Below, one piece after another: positions 26,496 through 34,873 of a stretch of DNA of 64,000 bases (the first letter of the stretch is position 1; each line of letters starts with the position of its first letter). Position numbers and translations under genes: made by a program. Origin of the DNA: UBA2093 sp044340485 (GTDB taxonomy: Bacteria; Actinomycetota; Acidimicrobiia; Acidimicrobiales; Ilumatobacteraceae); NCBI GenBank assembly GCA_044340485.1, contig JBIITN010000004.1:30832-94831 (forward strand). The letters are read 5' to 3'. A model generated the notes under the pieces. That model saw only the letters and a list, made by a program, of their open reading frames with translations, was not told the DNA's origin and did not search any database.

Positions 26496-27317
26496 ATGAC
26501 CACCTCGCAACGTCCTCGCGTCACGGTTCCGTCTCTTCTTGCTCGGAAATCATCCGACGCTCTGATTGCCATGATCACTGCCTATGACACCACTTTCGCG
26601 TCGATTGTTGATGAGGCAGGCGTCGATATGATTTTGGTCGGAGATTCAGTTGCGACAGTAATGCAAGGCGAGAAAACGACGTTGCCCGTTTCTCTTCAAG
26701 AAATGGAATACCACGTCCGAATGGTCGCCCGTGCGAACACAAAAGCCCTCGTAGTGGGAGACCTTCCATTTGGGTCATACCAGTCGAGTATTTCTCAAGC
26801 CATCGATAGCAGTGTGTGTTTAGTGAAAGCTGGCGCACAAGCAATCAAACTTGAAGGCGGTATCTACATGGCCGACACCATTGATGCAATCGCCCGTGTC
26901 GACATTCCAGTGGTCGGGCACATTGGATTAACTCCCCAGAGTTATCACCGTATGGGTGGGAACCGGATCCAAGGTCGAACACCAGGTCTAGAGGCTGGAA
27001 GTCGCGAACGATTGCTGCAAGACGCACATGCCGTCGAACAAGCGGGTGCGTTCTGTCTCGTCATCGAAGGCGTTCCCGAAGAAGTAGCACACGAAATCAC
27101 CGACAAGGTTGCGATTCCTACCATCGGCATTGGCGCAGGACACCACTGTGATGGTCAAGTTCTCGTGCTCCACGATGTTCTCGGATTATCCGAACGCAAA
27201 CTTTCATTTGCAAAGCCCTATGCGTCATTGCGTGAAGATGCCTTGCGTGCTGTCGGACAGTACGTCAGCGAAGTACGCGATGGTACGTGGCCAGACGCAG
27301 ATCACACCTTCCACTAA
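26496..27317 (+). CDS. panB: 3-methyl-2-oxobutanoate hydroxymethyltransferase
   Basis: This 273-residue TIM-barrel enzyme transfers a hydroxymethyl group from methylene-tetrahydrofolate to alpha-ketoisovalerate, the first step of pantothenate synthesis. Family motifs are MITAYDTTFASIVDEAGVDMILVGDS near residue 25 (Mg-binding Asp), GDLPFGSYQ near 88, VKAGAQAIKLEGG near 110, GHIGLTPQSYHRMGGNRIQGR near 136 and PTIGIGAGHHCDGQVLV near 210. ATG 26496 is favoured over GTG 26493 because AAAGGAG lies six bases ahead of the ATG. panC begins seven bases after its stop, so they form an operon. Confidence 0.96.
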   Translation: MTTSQRPRVTVPSLLARKSSDALIAMITAYDTTFASIVDEAGVDMILVGDSVATVMQGEKTTLPVSLQEMEYHVRMVARANTKALVVGDLPFGSYQSSISQAIDSSVCLVKAGAQAIKLEGGIYMADTIDAIARVDIPVVGHIGLTPQSYHRMGGNRIQGRTPGLEAGSRERLLQDAHAVEQAGAFCLVIEGVPEEVAHEITDKVAIPTIGIGAGHHCDGQVLVLHDVLGLSERKLSFAKPYASLREDALRAVGQYVSEVRDGTWPDADHTFH

Positions 27318-27324
27318 TTTCTTC

Positions 27325-28173
27325 ATGTTCATCGCGTCAACACCAGACGACATACGTACATGGGTTCGTCATCAGCGAACCTCGCCTGATTTCACCGTAG
27401 GCTTTGTCCCCACTATGGGCGCGTTACATGACGGCCATCTCTCTCTCATGCGACAGGCAAAAAATGAGTGTGACATCGTTGTCGTGTCGATCTTTGTGAA
27501 TCCCCTGCAATTCAATGTGCAATCCGATTACGACAAATACCCACGCACCACTGATAGCGATCTCGGCCAATGCGAACTCATGGGTGTTGACGCTGTGTTC
27601 TTACCCACCAGAGAAATCATGTACCCGGCGGGACATGAGACAACCGTGCTTCCCGGGCGAACCGCTGAACCGATGGAGGGTGCTGGACGACCTGGACACT
27701 TTGCCGGAGTCACAACGATTGTCACCAAACTCTTTCTCTCGGTGCAACCAGACCGCGCATACTTTGGCCAAAAGGACTACCAACAGCTAGCAGTGGTTAA
27801 GAGAATGGTCCTTGATCTCGACATGGGTATCACCGTTATTGGATCACCGACTGTGCGGGAACAAGATGGTCTTGCAATGTCAAGCCGAAACGTGAGGCTC
27901 AATCCAGACCAACGGAAAGCATCGTCAATCATCTATCGCGGACTGCAAAAAGCACACGACGCATTCAATAACGGTGAGCGCAATCCCGCACAACTCACCA
28001 CACTGGTATCGCAGACTTACGACTCCGAACCACTTGCTCGTACTGAATATGTCTCTATTGCCGATGCGGCGACGCTGCAACCAGTGTCAGAGGTAATAGA
28101 TCGCGCTGTCATCGCAGTCGCCGTCTGGTTTGGCGACGTTCGCCTAATTGACAACATCGAATTACAGCCCTAA
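27325..28173 (+). CDS. panC: Pantothenate synthetase
   Basis: This 282-residue enzyme joins pantoate and beta-alanine with ATP to make pantothenate. Motifs are VGFVPTMGALHDGHLSLMRQ near residue 25 (HIGH-like), VSIFVNPLQFNVQSDYDKYPR near 58, TAEPMEGAGRPGHFAGVTTI near 115, FGQKDYQQLAVVKRMV near 150 and SSRNVRLNPDQR near 188. ATG 27325 follows the panB stop by seven bases. The open frame reaches further up inside panB but has no family sequence there. panD is not in the window. Confidence 0.96.
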   Translation: MFIASTPDDIRTWVRHQRTSPDFTVGFVPTMGALHDGHLSLMRQAKNECDIVVVSIFVNPLQFNVQSDYDKYPRTTDSDLGQCELMGVDAVFLPTREIMYPAGHETTVLPGRTAEPMEGAGRPGHFAGVTTIVTKLFLSVQPDRAYFGQKDYQQLAVVKRMVLDLDMGITVIGSPTVREQDGLAMSSRNVRLNPDQRKASSIIYRGLQKAHDAFNNGERNPAQLTTLVSQTYDSEPLARTEYVSIADAATLQPVSEVIDRAVIAVAVWFGDVRLIDNIELQP

Positions 28174-28207
28174 TTCACGACACACAGGGCCTTCTTGACC
28201 ACCACTC

Positions 28208-29728
28208 CTACCGGTGAATGTCGCTTCTTTCTTGAACCACTTTTAAACGCACCGTGTATGCAGAATCTCCCGACAACACTCCACTTCGACCAAACAGTCG
28301 ACCGTGTTGCCAATTAGACAGTCCAAGTTCGGGGCGCTCAAGAGCAAACTGTCCATCCACCCAACGCGTAAATCCGTTCCCCACAAATGGTGCATTTACT
28401 TGCGACCACACTGTGTCAATTTCTTTTGAGTCATCGGCGATCACGCTGACCACAAATTGTGGACTGTAGGCATTGCATAAATCAATTGCATGCGCAAGAT
28501 CATCAGCGACCACTAAGAAGAATTCAGGAGTTCCCTCCCACTCCCATTCCCTCGCCAGGTCAGACTCACTCGCACTACTGACCTGCTGTTCGCGGACAGT
28601 GCCACCAGCGCGAACAACATCGATTTCCACACTCGTCTGAAGCCACCGCTCAGCTCCAAACACACAGTGAATACGAGCGTGCGTATTGTGTTTTGCAGAG
28701 GCGCGCTCGGCGGCATCGAACACCAGCGGAATGTGAACAGCTGCTCTATCTTTCACTACACAGATGACGTTTGCGGTGTTGCAGACTTTCCGATCAAGCG
28801 AGAACTCAACAGCATCAGCCAACGACCGATCCCCTGCACTCATCCCTGCCAGAATCCAGGCTCCGCCGGTTCCGTGAAGACTCACGGGTGTTCCCACTTG
28901 TTGTGCGATCGCCCCAAGTTCTGCGACCGCTTCTCCGGATCCGCGCGCCACAGCAAGCGACACGCGAGCGTCATTAAATAACGCCCACCCCGCAGCGTGC
29001 TCGGGAGAGTCGATCAATGTCACCGCACCGCGCGGCAAACCCGCAGCCGCTAATGACGGCTCGATGATTGTGTCCATAATCGCGCGAGCAGTTCCGAGTG
29101 CATCGCTGCCAATGCGAAACACCACCGTGTTTCCACCGCGTAGTACTCCCGTTGCGTCAGCAAAGACATTTGGTCTGCCTTCAAAAACAAAAGCTAAACA
29201 ACCGAGCGGAGATCTCCATTGTTCGACAGTCCATCCGTCGTGGGCAACCTCATCTATTTTCTCAGAGGTTGCCAGATCTAATGACTGCCACATACGAAGT
29301 GCGCCCACCATGTCGGCGCGCATTCCATCGGACAGAACCAGACGTGTGGTGGAACGTCCACGTTGTTTGGCCTGTGCTACATCGACCTCATTCGCAGACC
29401 GAATAGATGCAAACACATCGTCGTCTGCCAAACGTTGCGCAGACAGTTCAAAAAATCTGGTGATCTGTTCATCAGACACCAGCGACATCTGAGAAAAAGC
29501 ACTGATAGCCCGAGTCACAGCGTTCTCTACCGTCTCTGCGACCCCAGTCGGAATGCGGCGCAACGCACCAGAATGAGCAATTCCCAGCACGACATCTCCT
29601 GGCTGGAGTGACTTTTCGAATTCCTGATCGATCTCGATGACACGAGAACCGACCAACACTCGATCGCCCGCCCGAAGAGTACGTGGCCCATCATTTGTGA
29701 CACCAGGTGTATCTGAAGGCTCTTTCAC
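28208..29728 (-). CDS. ProA-like glutamate-5-semialdehyde dehydrogenase family protein with N-terminal extension
   Basis: This 506-residue aldehyde-dehydrogenase-superfamily protein is about 80 residues longer than normal ProA (about 420). From about residue 80 it aligns by eye with ProA: RSANEVDVAQAKQRG, then VFEGRPNVFADATGVLRGGNTVVFR, VGTPVSLHGTGGAWI and SLDRKVCNTANVICV, where the Cys matches ProA's catalytic Cys. ProA reduces gamma-glutamyl phosphate in proline synthesis. The extra N-terminal part (LRAGDRVLVGSRVIEID, LQPGDVVLGIAHSGALRRIP) is not recognised. The ProA consensus around the second motif is loose, so specificity is uncertain. The start GTG 29728 has CAGAAT six bases ahead on this strand. 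No proB lies next to it. Confidence 0.75.
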   Translation of the reverse strand: MKEPSDTPGVTNDGPRTLRAGDRVLVGSRVIEIDQEFEKSLQPGDVVLGIAHSGALRRIPTGVAETVENAVTRAISAFSQMSLVSDEQITRFFELSAQRLADDDVFASIRSANEVDVAQAKQRGRSTTRLVLSDGMRADMVGALRMWQSLDLATSEKIDEVAHDGWTVEQWRSPLGCLAFVFEGRPNVFADATGVLRGGNTVVFRIGSDALGTARAIMDTIIEPSLAAAGLPRGAVTLIDSPEHAAGWALFNDARVSLAVARGSGEAVAELGAIAQQVGTPVSLHGTGGAWILAGMSAGDRSLADAVEFSLDRKVCNTANVICVVKDRAAVHIPLVFDAAERASAKHNTHARIHCVFGAERWLQTSVEIDVVRAGGTVREQQVSSASESDLAREWEWEGTPEFFLVVADDLAHAIDLCNAYSPQFVVSVIADDSKEIDTVWSQVNAPFVGNGFTRWVDGQFALERPELGLSNWQHGRLFGRSGVLSGDSAYTVRLKVVQERSDIHR

Positions 29729-29733
29729 ACGCC

Positions 29734-29740
29734 TATTCTG
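29734..29740. promoter_or_regulatory. Shared symmetric -10 region for divergent ProA-like and MBL genes
   Basis: On the plus strand TATTCT (29734-29739) lies seven bases before GTG 29747. On the minus strand CAGAAT (complement of 29735-29740) lies six bases before GTG 29728. The two -10 boxes overlap, and the start codons are 18 bases apart, so one site could fire both ways. Confidence 0.4.
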
Positions 29741-29746
29741 ACCTGT

Positions 29747-30475
29747 GTGAGTACGACATCCACAGACGAATCCATTTACTTCCGCCAACTTCTCAGTGGG
29801 CGTGATTTTGCCAAGGATGATCAAGTCGCAGTAGGCATGGTGAATTTTGCCTACATCATTGGTGATCGGGCCACGGGTGAGTGCGTACTCATTGATCCGG
29901 CGTACTCGGTCAATGAGCTAATAGACATCGTTGAAGCAGACGACATGCGTGTAACAGGCGTGCTTGCGACCCACTATCACCCCGATCACATTGGCGGTTC
30001 AATGATGGGCTTCAACATCGAAGGCATCACCACCCTTCTTGAACGAATCCAGGTTCCCATTCACGTTCAAAAAGCTGAAGTTGATTCTGTGATCAAGGTA
30101 ACTGGCGTATCACCCACCGAACTTTCTGCTCATGAACCAGGCGACGTCATTAGTGTTGGCAACCTCGATATCACTATGGTGCACACTCCAGGTCACACTC
30201 CAGGAAGCCAATGTTTCCTCGTGCGTGGAGCGCTCGTATCTGGAGACACTTTGTTTCTCGATAGCTGCGGTCGTACGGATCTACCCGATAGCAATGTTGA
30301 GGACATGTACGAGAGTTTGTCAACGTTGGCTCGTTTGCCCGATGACACCATTGTTTTACCCGGTCACCTGTACTCGCCAGCACCTGCTGCGTACTTAGGC
30401 GAAATAAAAGAGAAGAACATCGTCTATAAACCCACAACCAAAGAGGCGTGGATGATGATGTTTCGTCGCGACTAA
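29747..30475 (+). CDS. Metallo-beta-lactamase fold hydrolase (glyoxalase II / persulfide dioxygenase-like)
   Basis: This 242-residue MBL-fold enzyme has metal-binding motifs THYHPDHIGGS near residue 80, VHTPGHTPGSQCFLV near 145, SGDTLFLDSCGRTDLP near 165 and LPGHLYSP near 205. The GRTDLP segment after the Asp ligand is shared with ETHE1-type persulfide dioxygenases and many type I glyoxalase II relatives. The loop GGSMMGFNIEGITTLLE is inserted after the first motif. Either thioester hydrolysis or sulfur oxidation is possible. The start is GTG 29747, with TATTCT seven bases upstream. Confidence 0.85.
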   Translation: MSTTSTDESIYFRQLLSGRDFAKDDQVAVGMVNFAYIIGDRATGECVLIDPAYSVNELIDIVEADDMRVTGVLATHYHPDHIGGSMMGFNIEGITTLLERIQVPIHVQKAEVDSVIKVTGVSPTELSAHEPGDVISVGNLDITMVHTPGHTPGSQCFLVRGALVSGDTLFLDSCGRTDLPDSNVEDMYESLSTLARLPDDTIVLPGHLYSPAPAAYLGEIKEKNIVYKPTTKEAWMMMFRRD

Positions 30476-30483
30476 CGAGACCT

Positions 30484-31215
30484 TCACGACAACACTGCCG
30501 AAACGATGGTGGAAATTCCAGAAATCACGAGCAGCGTTAATACCAAGATTCGAAATCGTTGTTGGTTGACATATTTTCGTGTCCTGAAGCCAAGCGCAAT
30601 CGCGACGACAAGGATCGGCAATGACACCACTGTTGCGATGATTGAATCCGCCGTGATCTTGCCCGCAACAGCAAAGATTGTCACGGTCACAACGTTGGAG
30701 AAAATAAAAATGCGACTGACCGTGGCACGAAACACCTCCTGGGGCATTTGTCGCGCTTGAAACAGGAAAACCAGCGGTGGACCGTTTGTACCAACTGAGG
30801 TAGAGAGTGCTCCACTGGCTCCACCTAACCACCAATCAGCAGACCGGGATGCTCCTCGTAATGTGAATCCACGCATCAAAAGAAACGTCACAAACAACAC
30901 AACAACCCCAAGACCAATCTTCAGAATGGTCTCAGAGAGATAGATAAACGCAACCAATCCGATGGGCATCCCCATCACTGCTGCAATGGTCACTCGAACA
31001 GCTAGTCGAGCATTCGCATGCTCCTTTTCTTTCCATGCTTGCGCCGAAGTGGTGACTAAGCCGATGAGATTGACAACCACCACCGAGAGCCGTACATCAG
31101 CAAAAAGAGACATCAAAGGCACCGACAACAATGCAAGCCCGAACCCGGATATTGACTGCACAAATGCAGCAATTGCCATCGCGCTGGCAATGCCGATGAG
31201 TTCAAGAACACTCAT
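30484..31215 (-). CDS. TauE/SafE (TSUP) family membrane transporter
   Basis: This 243-residue integral membrane protein has seven to eight hydrophobic helices. It shows TSUP-family repeats such as IAAFVQSISGFGLALLSVPLMS near the N terminus and SADWWLGGASGALSTSVGTNGPPLVFL in the middle. Family members move sulfite, sulfonates or other small organic anions out of (or into) the cell. The ATG overlaps the stop of the class III aminotransferase (ATGA at 31212-31215), so the two are translated from one mRNA and may share a substrate pathway. Confidence 0.88.
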   Translation of the reverse strand: MSVLELIGIASAMAIAAFVQSISGFGLALLSVPLMSLFADVRLSVVVVNLIGLVTTSAQAWKEKEHANARLAVRVTIAAVMGMPIGLVAFIYLSETILKIGLGVVVLFVTFLLMRGFTLRGASRSADWWLGGASGALSTSVGTNGPPLVFLFQARQMPQEVFRATVSRIFIFSNVVTVTIFAVAGKITADSIIATVVSLPILVVAIALGFRTRKYVNQQRFRILVLTLLVISGISTIVSAVLS

Positions 31216-32570
31216 GCAGACATCAATACGTTGACAGCTTCAGCAAACACTTCAGTATGGGTGTCGACATCTTTTTCGGTATGAAAGGGCGACAGTAACG
31301 CCATGTTATGAAATGGTGTCAGCAAGATGCCACGGTTGAGAGCAAAGAGATGCATGAAAGCATCTAGTTCCCCATCGATTGCTGCAGCCGCTTGGGCGCC
31401 ATTAACTGGAGGTGGGCAAAACCAGTATTCGGCTCTGCAGCCCAACTGCTGAACATTCCACGCGAGACCATGTCGCTCGTACCCTGATCGCACTCCCTCT
31501 GTCCATTGTGTTGCAAGCGGAATCATGTGATCAAAATCTTCTTGTCGCAAGGTGGACGACAACGTGGCTCGCACTGCTGCAAGTGCTAGCGCATTCCCAG
31601 TGAGTGTTCCACCAACTCCCGATACGTCAACGCCATCACTACGCAGATACGGCTCCAATTTGTCTGCAACTTCATCAGTCATGCCGTAGATAGCAGCAGG
31701 CATTCCCCCACCAATGGGTTTTCCAATGACGAAAAAATCCGGCTCTAGATTCCACGCCTTTGTACATCCGCCTGGCCCTGCACAAATTGTGTGGGTCTCA
31801 TCGATGATGAGCAACACTCCGTGCCGACGAGTGATCTCACGAACTTTCTCTAGATATCTGGGCTGTGGCAACACGATTCCGATGTTTGTGAGAGCTGGCT
31901 CCATGAGAAGACATGCAACATCTCCGTGTGCGAGAACTTTGTCTAGTGCATCTGCATCATTAAACGGCACAACACGTGTTGTTAGTGCGGGGTCCACCTG
32001 AGGACCAATCGCGCCGGGACGACTGATGGTATTGCCCTTTTCATCCATGATGACGAGCGTTTCGTCGACCGTGCCGTGGTAACACCAGTCCATGACGGCA
32101 ATTTTCGAACGTCCAGTCAATTGTCGTGCAAAACGAAGCACAAAACGATTGGCATCAGTTGCAGTCATCGCAAACTGCCACTTGGCGAGACCAAAGCGTT
32201 CCGTCAGTTCATCTCCGATCACGACGGCATCTGTACTTGGCAACATCGTTGTGATGCCACGTCGGGCGCGCACAGCAAGTGCCTCTGCTACTTGGCTCAA
32301 CCCGTGACCCGTCATTGCCCCGGTATCGCCCAAGCAGAAGTCGATGAACTCATTTCCGTCGATGTCCACAAAATGGGCCCCATGCGCCTCTTCAAAAAAG
32401 ACAGGGAACCCACCTGGCCAGCGAGTCATCCATGGCATCGGCACACCTGTCACCAGATGCTGCTGAGCGCGCAATGAATTCTCATACGAATTGGGGTGAC
32501 GTGAAGCAAATACGTCACGTTCATCAGCAAGTGCAAGAGATAGACGATCGCGGTCGATTGATGCAGCCAT
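31212..32570 (-). CDS. Class III aminotransferase (glutamate-1-semialdehyde aminomutase-like)
   Basis: This 452-residue PLP enzyme belongs to class III. It has FVDIDGNEFIDFCLGDTGAMTGH near residue 75, CYHGTVDETL near 160, LIIDETHTICAGPGGC near 255 with the PLP-ring Asp, and VIGKPIGGGMPAAIYG with the Schiff-base Lys. The sequence looks more like the glutamate-1-semialdehyde 2,1-aminomutase and beta-amino-acid transaminase branch than ornithine transaminases. No heme pathway genes adjoin it, and the neighbours are ureide/hydantoin enzymes, so an aminotransferase role is likelier. The start at ATG 32570 is chosen; TATCGT lies nine bases ahead. It is followed by the TSUP gene. Confidence 0.85.
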   Translation of the reverse strand: MAASIDRDRLSLALADERDVFASRHPNSYENSLRAQQHLVTGVPMPWMTRWPGGFPVFFEEAHGAHFVDIDGNEFIDFCLGDTGAMTGHGLSQVAEALAVRARRGITTMLPSTDAVVIGDELTERFGLAKWQFAMTATDANRFVLRFARQLTGRSKIAVMDWCYHGTVDETLVIMDEKGNTISRPGAIGPQVDPALTTRVVPFNDADALDKVLAHGDVACLLMEPALTNIGIVLPQPRYLEKVREITRRHGVLLIIDETHTICAGPGGCTKAWNLEPDFFVIGKPIGGGMPAAIYGMTDEVADKLEPYLRSDGVDVSGVGGTLTGNALALAAVRATLSSTLRQEDFDHMIPLATQWTEGVRSGYERHGLAWNVQQLGCRAEYWFCPPPVNGAQAAAAIDGELDAFMHLFALNRGILLTPFHNMALLSPFHTEKDVDTHTEVFAEAVNVLMSA

Positions 32571-32685
32571 GGTGTATCCACGATAGGACCCACCACTGAC
32601 CAACTCCGTGAATTTCCCACACGATGGCCCGCATCATCAGTCTCTCCAAACCCCTGTCATTCCGAGATGTGGGGTTTACTTTTTG

Positions 32686-32691
32686 TACACT
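32686..32691 (+). promoter_or_regulatory. -10 box TACACT for leaderless carbamoylase mRNA
   Basis: TACACT is followed by six bases and GTG 32698. It would drive the long operon 32698-39560. Confidence 0.55.
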
Positions 32692-32697
32692 TGGAGT

Positions 32698-33948
32698 GTG
32701 TCTGTCTCGACCACCACGACATCTCGCATTGACGGCAACCGTCTAATGGAGCGTCTGTTTGCACTGGCAGACATTGGCGCGATTGATAACGGAGGCTGTG
32801 CTCGACTTGCACTCACCGATGACGACAAGGCAGGTCGCGATCTCGTGGTGTCATGGATGCGCGATCTTGGTCTCGACATCTCTATTGACACCATTGGCAA
32901 TGTCATCGGAGTGTGGAATGTTGGCACCGGAGCCCCCGTCATGACAGGTTCCCACATTGACACCGTACGAACTGGCGGCAAGTACGACGGAAACCTTGGA
33001 GTTCTTGCCGGCCTTGAAGTCATTCAGTCGTGTCAAGAACAAGGGATCACTCCATCTCGACCACTCGCAGTTGGTTTCTTTACCGATGAGGAAGGTTCCC
33101 GCTTTCCTCCCGACATGCTCGGATCACTGGTGTATGTCGGCGGTTTACCAGTGGAAGAAGCACACGATATTGTCGGAATTGATGGCGCACGTGTCGGTGA
33201 CGAACTTGCACGTATCGGATATCTCGGTGCAACACCCTGTCCTGGTCTCGTACCTCACGCATTCGTTGAGTTACACATCGAACAAGGCCCAGTCCTCGAA
33301 CAGAAAAACACTGTCATTGGCGCCGTCACATCTGTGCAAGGAATCAGCTGGCTTGAAGTAACGATCGACGGACAATCCAATCACGCAGGTACAACTCCAA
33401 TGTCGATGCGACGCGATCCTGCGTATGTGGCAGCGCGTATCGTGGTGTTTCTTCGCGAGATAGCCCATCGTTATGGCGGCCATCAAGTGTGCACAGTTGG
33501 CAAGATCGATGTGTTCCCCAATCTTGTCAACGTGGTGCCAGCAACCGCAACCATGACTCTTGATGTGCGCAACACTGACGAAGAGATATTGCAGAGAGCA
33601 GAAAAAGAGATTGCCGATTTCCTTACCTCAATTGCCGTCGAAGAAAACGTCACAATCACCACGCGTTCGCTCGCTCGTTTTGAGCCAGTTCTTTTCCACC
33701 ATGCGGTGATCGATACGGTCGAGAACCTCGCACGGCAGCAAGGTCTCTCGGTCATGCAGATGCCATCTGGAGCCGGCCACGATGCGCAAATGCTCGCACG
33801 TGTGTGCCCAAGTGGGATGATTTTTGTGCCATCTCACAAAGGGATTAGCCACAACCCTGCTGAGTACACCGATCCCGACCAGCTCGTCGACGGTGCGAAT
33901 CTTTTACTCCACGTGATGTTGCAACTTGCTGAAACGAGTTTCTCATGA
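32698..33948 (+). CDS. M20 family hydrolase, N-carbamoyl-L-amino-acid hydrolase / allantoate amidohydrolase type
   Basis: This 416-residue binuclear metal amidohydrolase has GSHIDTVRTGGKYDGNLGVLAGL near residue 82, FTDEEGSRFPPDMLGS near 126 with the catalytic Glu, ELHIEQGPVLE near 192, NHAGTTPMSMRRDP near 226 in the dimerisation domain, and PSGAGHDAQMLA near 358. Family members cleave N-carbamoyl groups from amino acids, beta-ureidopropionate or allantoate, releasing ammonia and CO2. Start GTG 32698 is set by TACACT six bases ahead; the frame extends about 30 codons upstream without family sequence. Its ATGA overlap with the next gene starts an operon ending with the molybdenum hydroxylase. 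Confidence 0.9.
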   Translation: MSVSTTTTSRIDGNRLMERLFALADIGAIDNGGCARLALTDDDKAGRDLVVSWMRDLGLDISIDTIGNVIGVWNVGTGAPVMTGSHIDTVRTGGKYDGNLGVLAGLEVIQSCQEQGITPSRPLAVGFFTDEEGSRFPPDMLGSLVYVGGLPVEEAHDIVGIDGARVGDELARIGYLGATPCPGLVPHAFVELHIEQGPVLEQKNTVIGAVTSVQGISWLEVTIDGQSNHAGTTPMSMRRDPAYVAARIVVFLREIAHRYGGHQVCTVGKIDVFPNLVNVVPATATMTLDVRNTDEEILQRAEKEIADFLTSIAVEENVTITTRSLARFEPVLFHHAVIDTVENLARQQGLSVMQMPSGAGHDAQMLARVCPSGMIFVPSHKGISHNPAEYTDPDQLVDGANLLLHVMLQLAETSFS

Positions 33949-34871
33949 GTCGAATATTGACTATTGGCGCGGCCCAACTGGGCCCCATTCAGCGCGATGA
34001 TTCTCGCGAGAATGTTGTGAAGCGCCTCGTTGCTCTGTTGCGACAAGCCTCTGAGCATCAATGTGATCTTGTGGTCTTTCCGGAACTTGCACTGACTACG
34101 TTTTTCCCTCGCTGGTTTGTCGATGACATTGCAGAAGCTGATCATTGGTACGAAAAATCCATGCCGTCATCTGCTACTCAACCACTTTTTGATGAAGCGA
34201 GACGCCTGGGACTCGGCTTTTGTCTCGGCTACGCAGAAATAACCGAAGACGGACATCGATTCAACACACAAATTTTGGTGGAGCGAGATGGATCAGTGGT
34301 TGCGAAATATCGCAAAGTCCATATCCCTGGCCACGAGCACCACGAACCCGACCGCCCCTTTCAACATGCAGAGCGTTACTACTTTGAACCTTCAATGGAA
34401 GGTTTTGGAGTATGGAAAGCGTTCGACGGACACGTGGGAATGATGATCTGCAACGATCGTCGTTGGCCAGAGTCATATCGTGTGATGGGACTTCAAGGGG
34501 CAGAATTAATTCTGTGTGGATACAACACCCCCATTCACTATGTCCCCGATCCCAGCCAAGACATTTTGCAGGGATTTCACAACGCACTTGTTATGCAATC
34601 AGGTGCCTATCAAAACGGAACGTGGGTTGTAGGAGTTGCTAAGGCAGGTGTTGAGGAAGGCGTTGACAGCTTGGGCCAAAGCATGATTGTGGCGCCTTCC
34701 GGCCAAATCGTTGCTCAAACATTAAGTACCGATGACGAATTGATCATGGCGCGCTGCGATCTTGACTGGTGCAATAAATATAAGAACACCTTGTTTGACT
34801 TTGACCGCTACCGCCGTCCTGAGGTGTACGGACGAATCACATCACAACGCGGCGTCAAGCTCGAGGATTAG
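33945..34871 (+). CDS. N-carbamoyl-D-amino-acid hydrolase (nitrilase superfamily)
   Basis: This 308-residue protein closely follows the Agrobacterium D-carbamoylase pattern. The catalytic Glu is in VVFPELALTTFFPRW near residue 47, the Lys in KYRKVHIPGHEHHE near 123, and the Cys in MMICNDRRWPESYRVMGLQGAE near 170. GYNTPIHYVPDPSQD and MQSGAYQNGTWVVGVAKAG are further family blocks. The enzyme hydrolyses N-carbamoyl-D-amino acids made from hydantoins, giving D-amino acid, CO2 and ammonia. It begins in an ATGA overlap with the M20 gene. No hydantoinase gene is seen in the window, so the source of the carbamoyl compound is open. Confidence 0.9.
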   Translation: MSRILTIGAAQLGPIQRDDSRENVVKRLVALLRQASEHQCDLVVFPELALTTFFPRWFVDDIAEADHWYEKSMPSSATQPLFDEARRLGLGFCLGYAEITEDGHRFNTQILVERDGSVVAKYRKVHIPGHEHHEPDRPFQHAERYYFEPSMEGFGVWKAFDGHVGMMICNDRRWPESYRVMGLQGAELILCGYNTPIHYVPDPSQDILQGFHNALVMQSGAYQNGTWVVGVAKAGVEEGVDSLGQSMIVAPSGQIVAQTLSTDDELIMARCDLDWCNKYKNTLFDFDRYRRPEVYGRITSQRGVKLED

Positions 34872-34873
34872 GC

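Noticed and set aside
27109..27324. N-terminal extension of panC inside panB
   Set aside because: It overlaps panB coding sequence out of frame; PanC similarity starts at ATG 27325.
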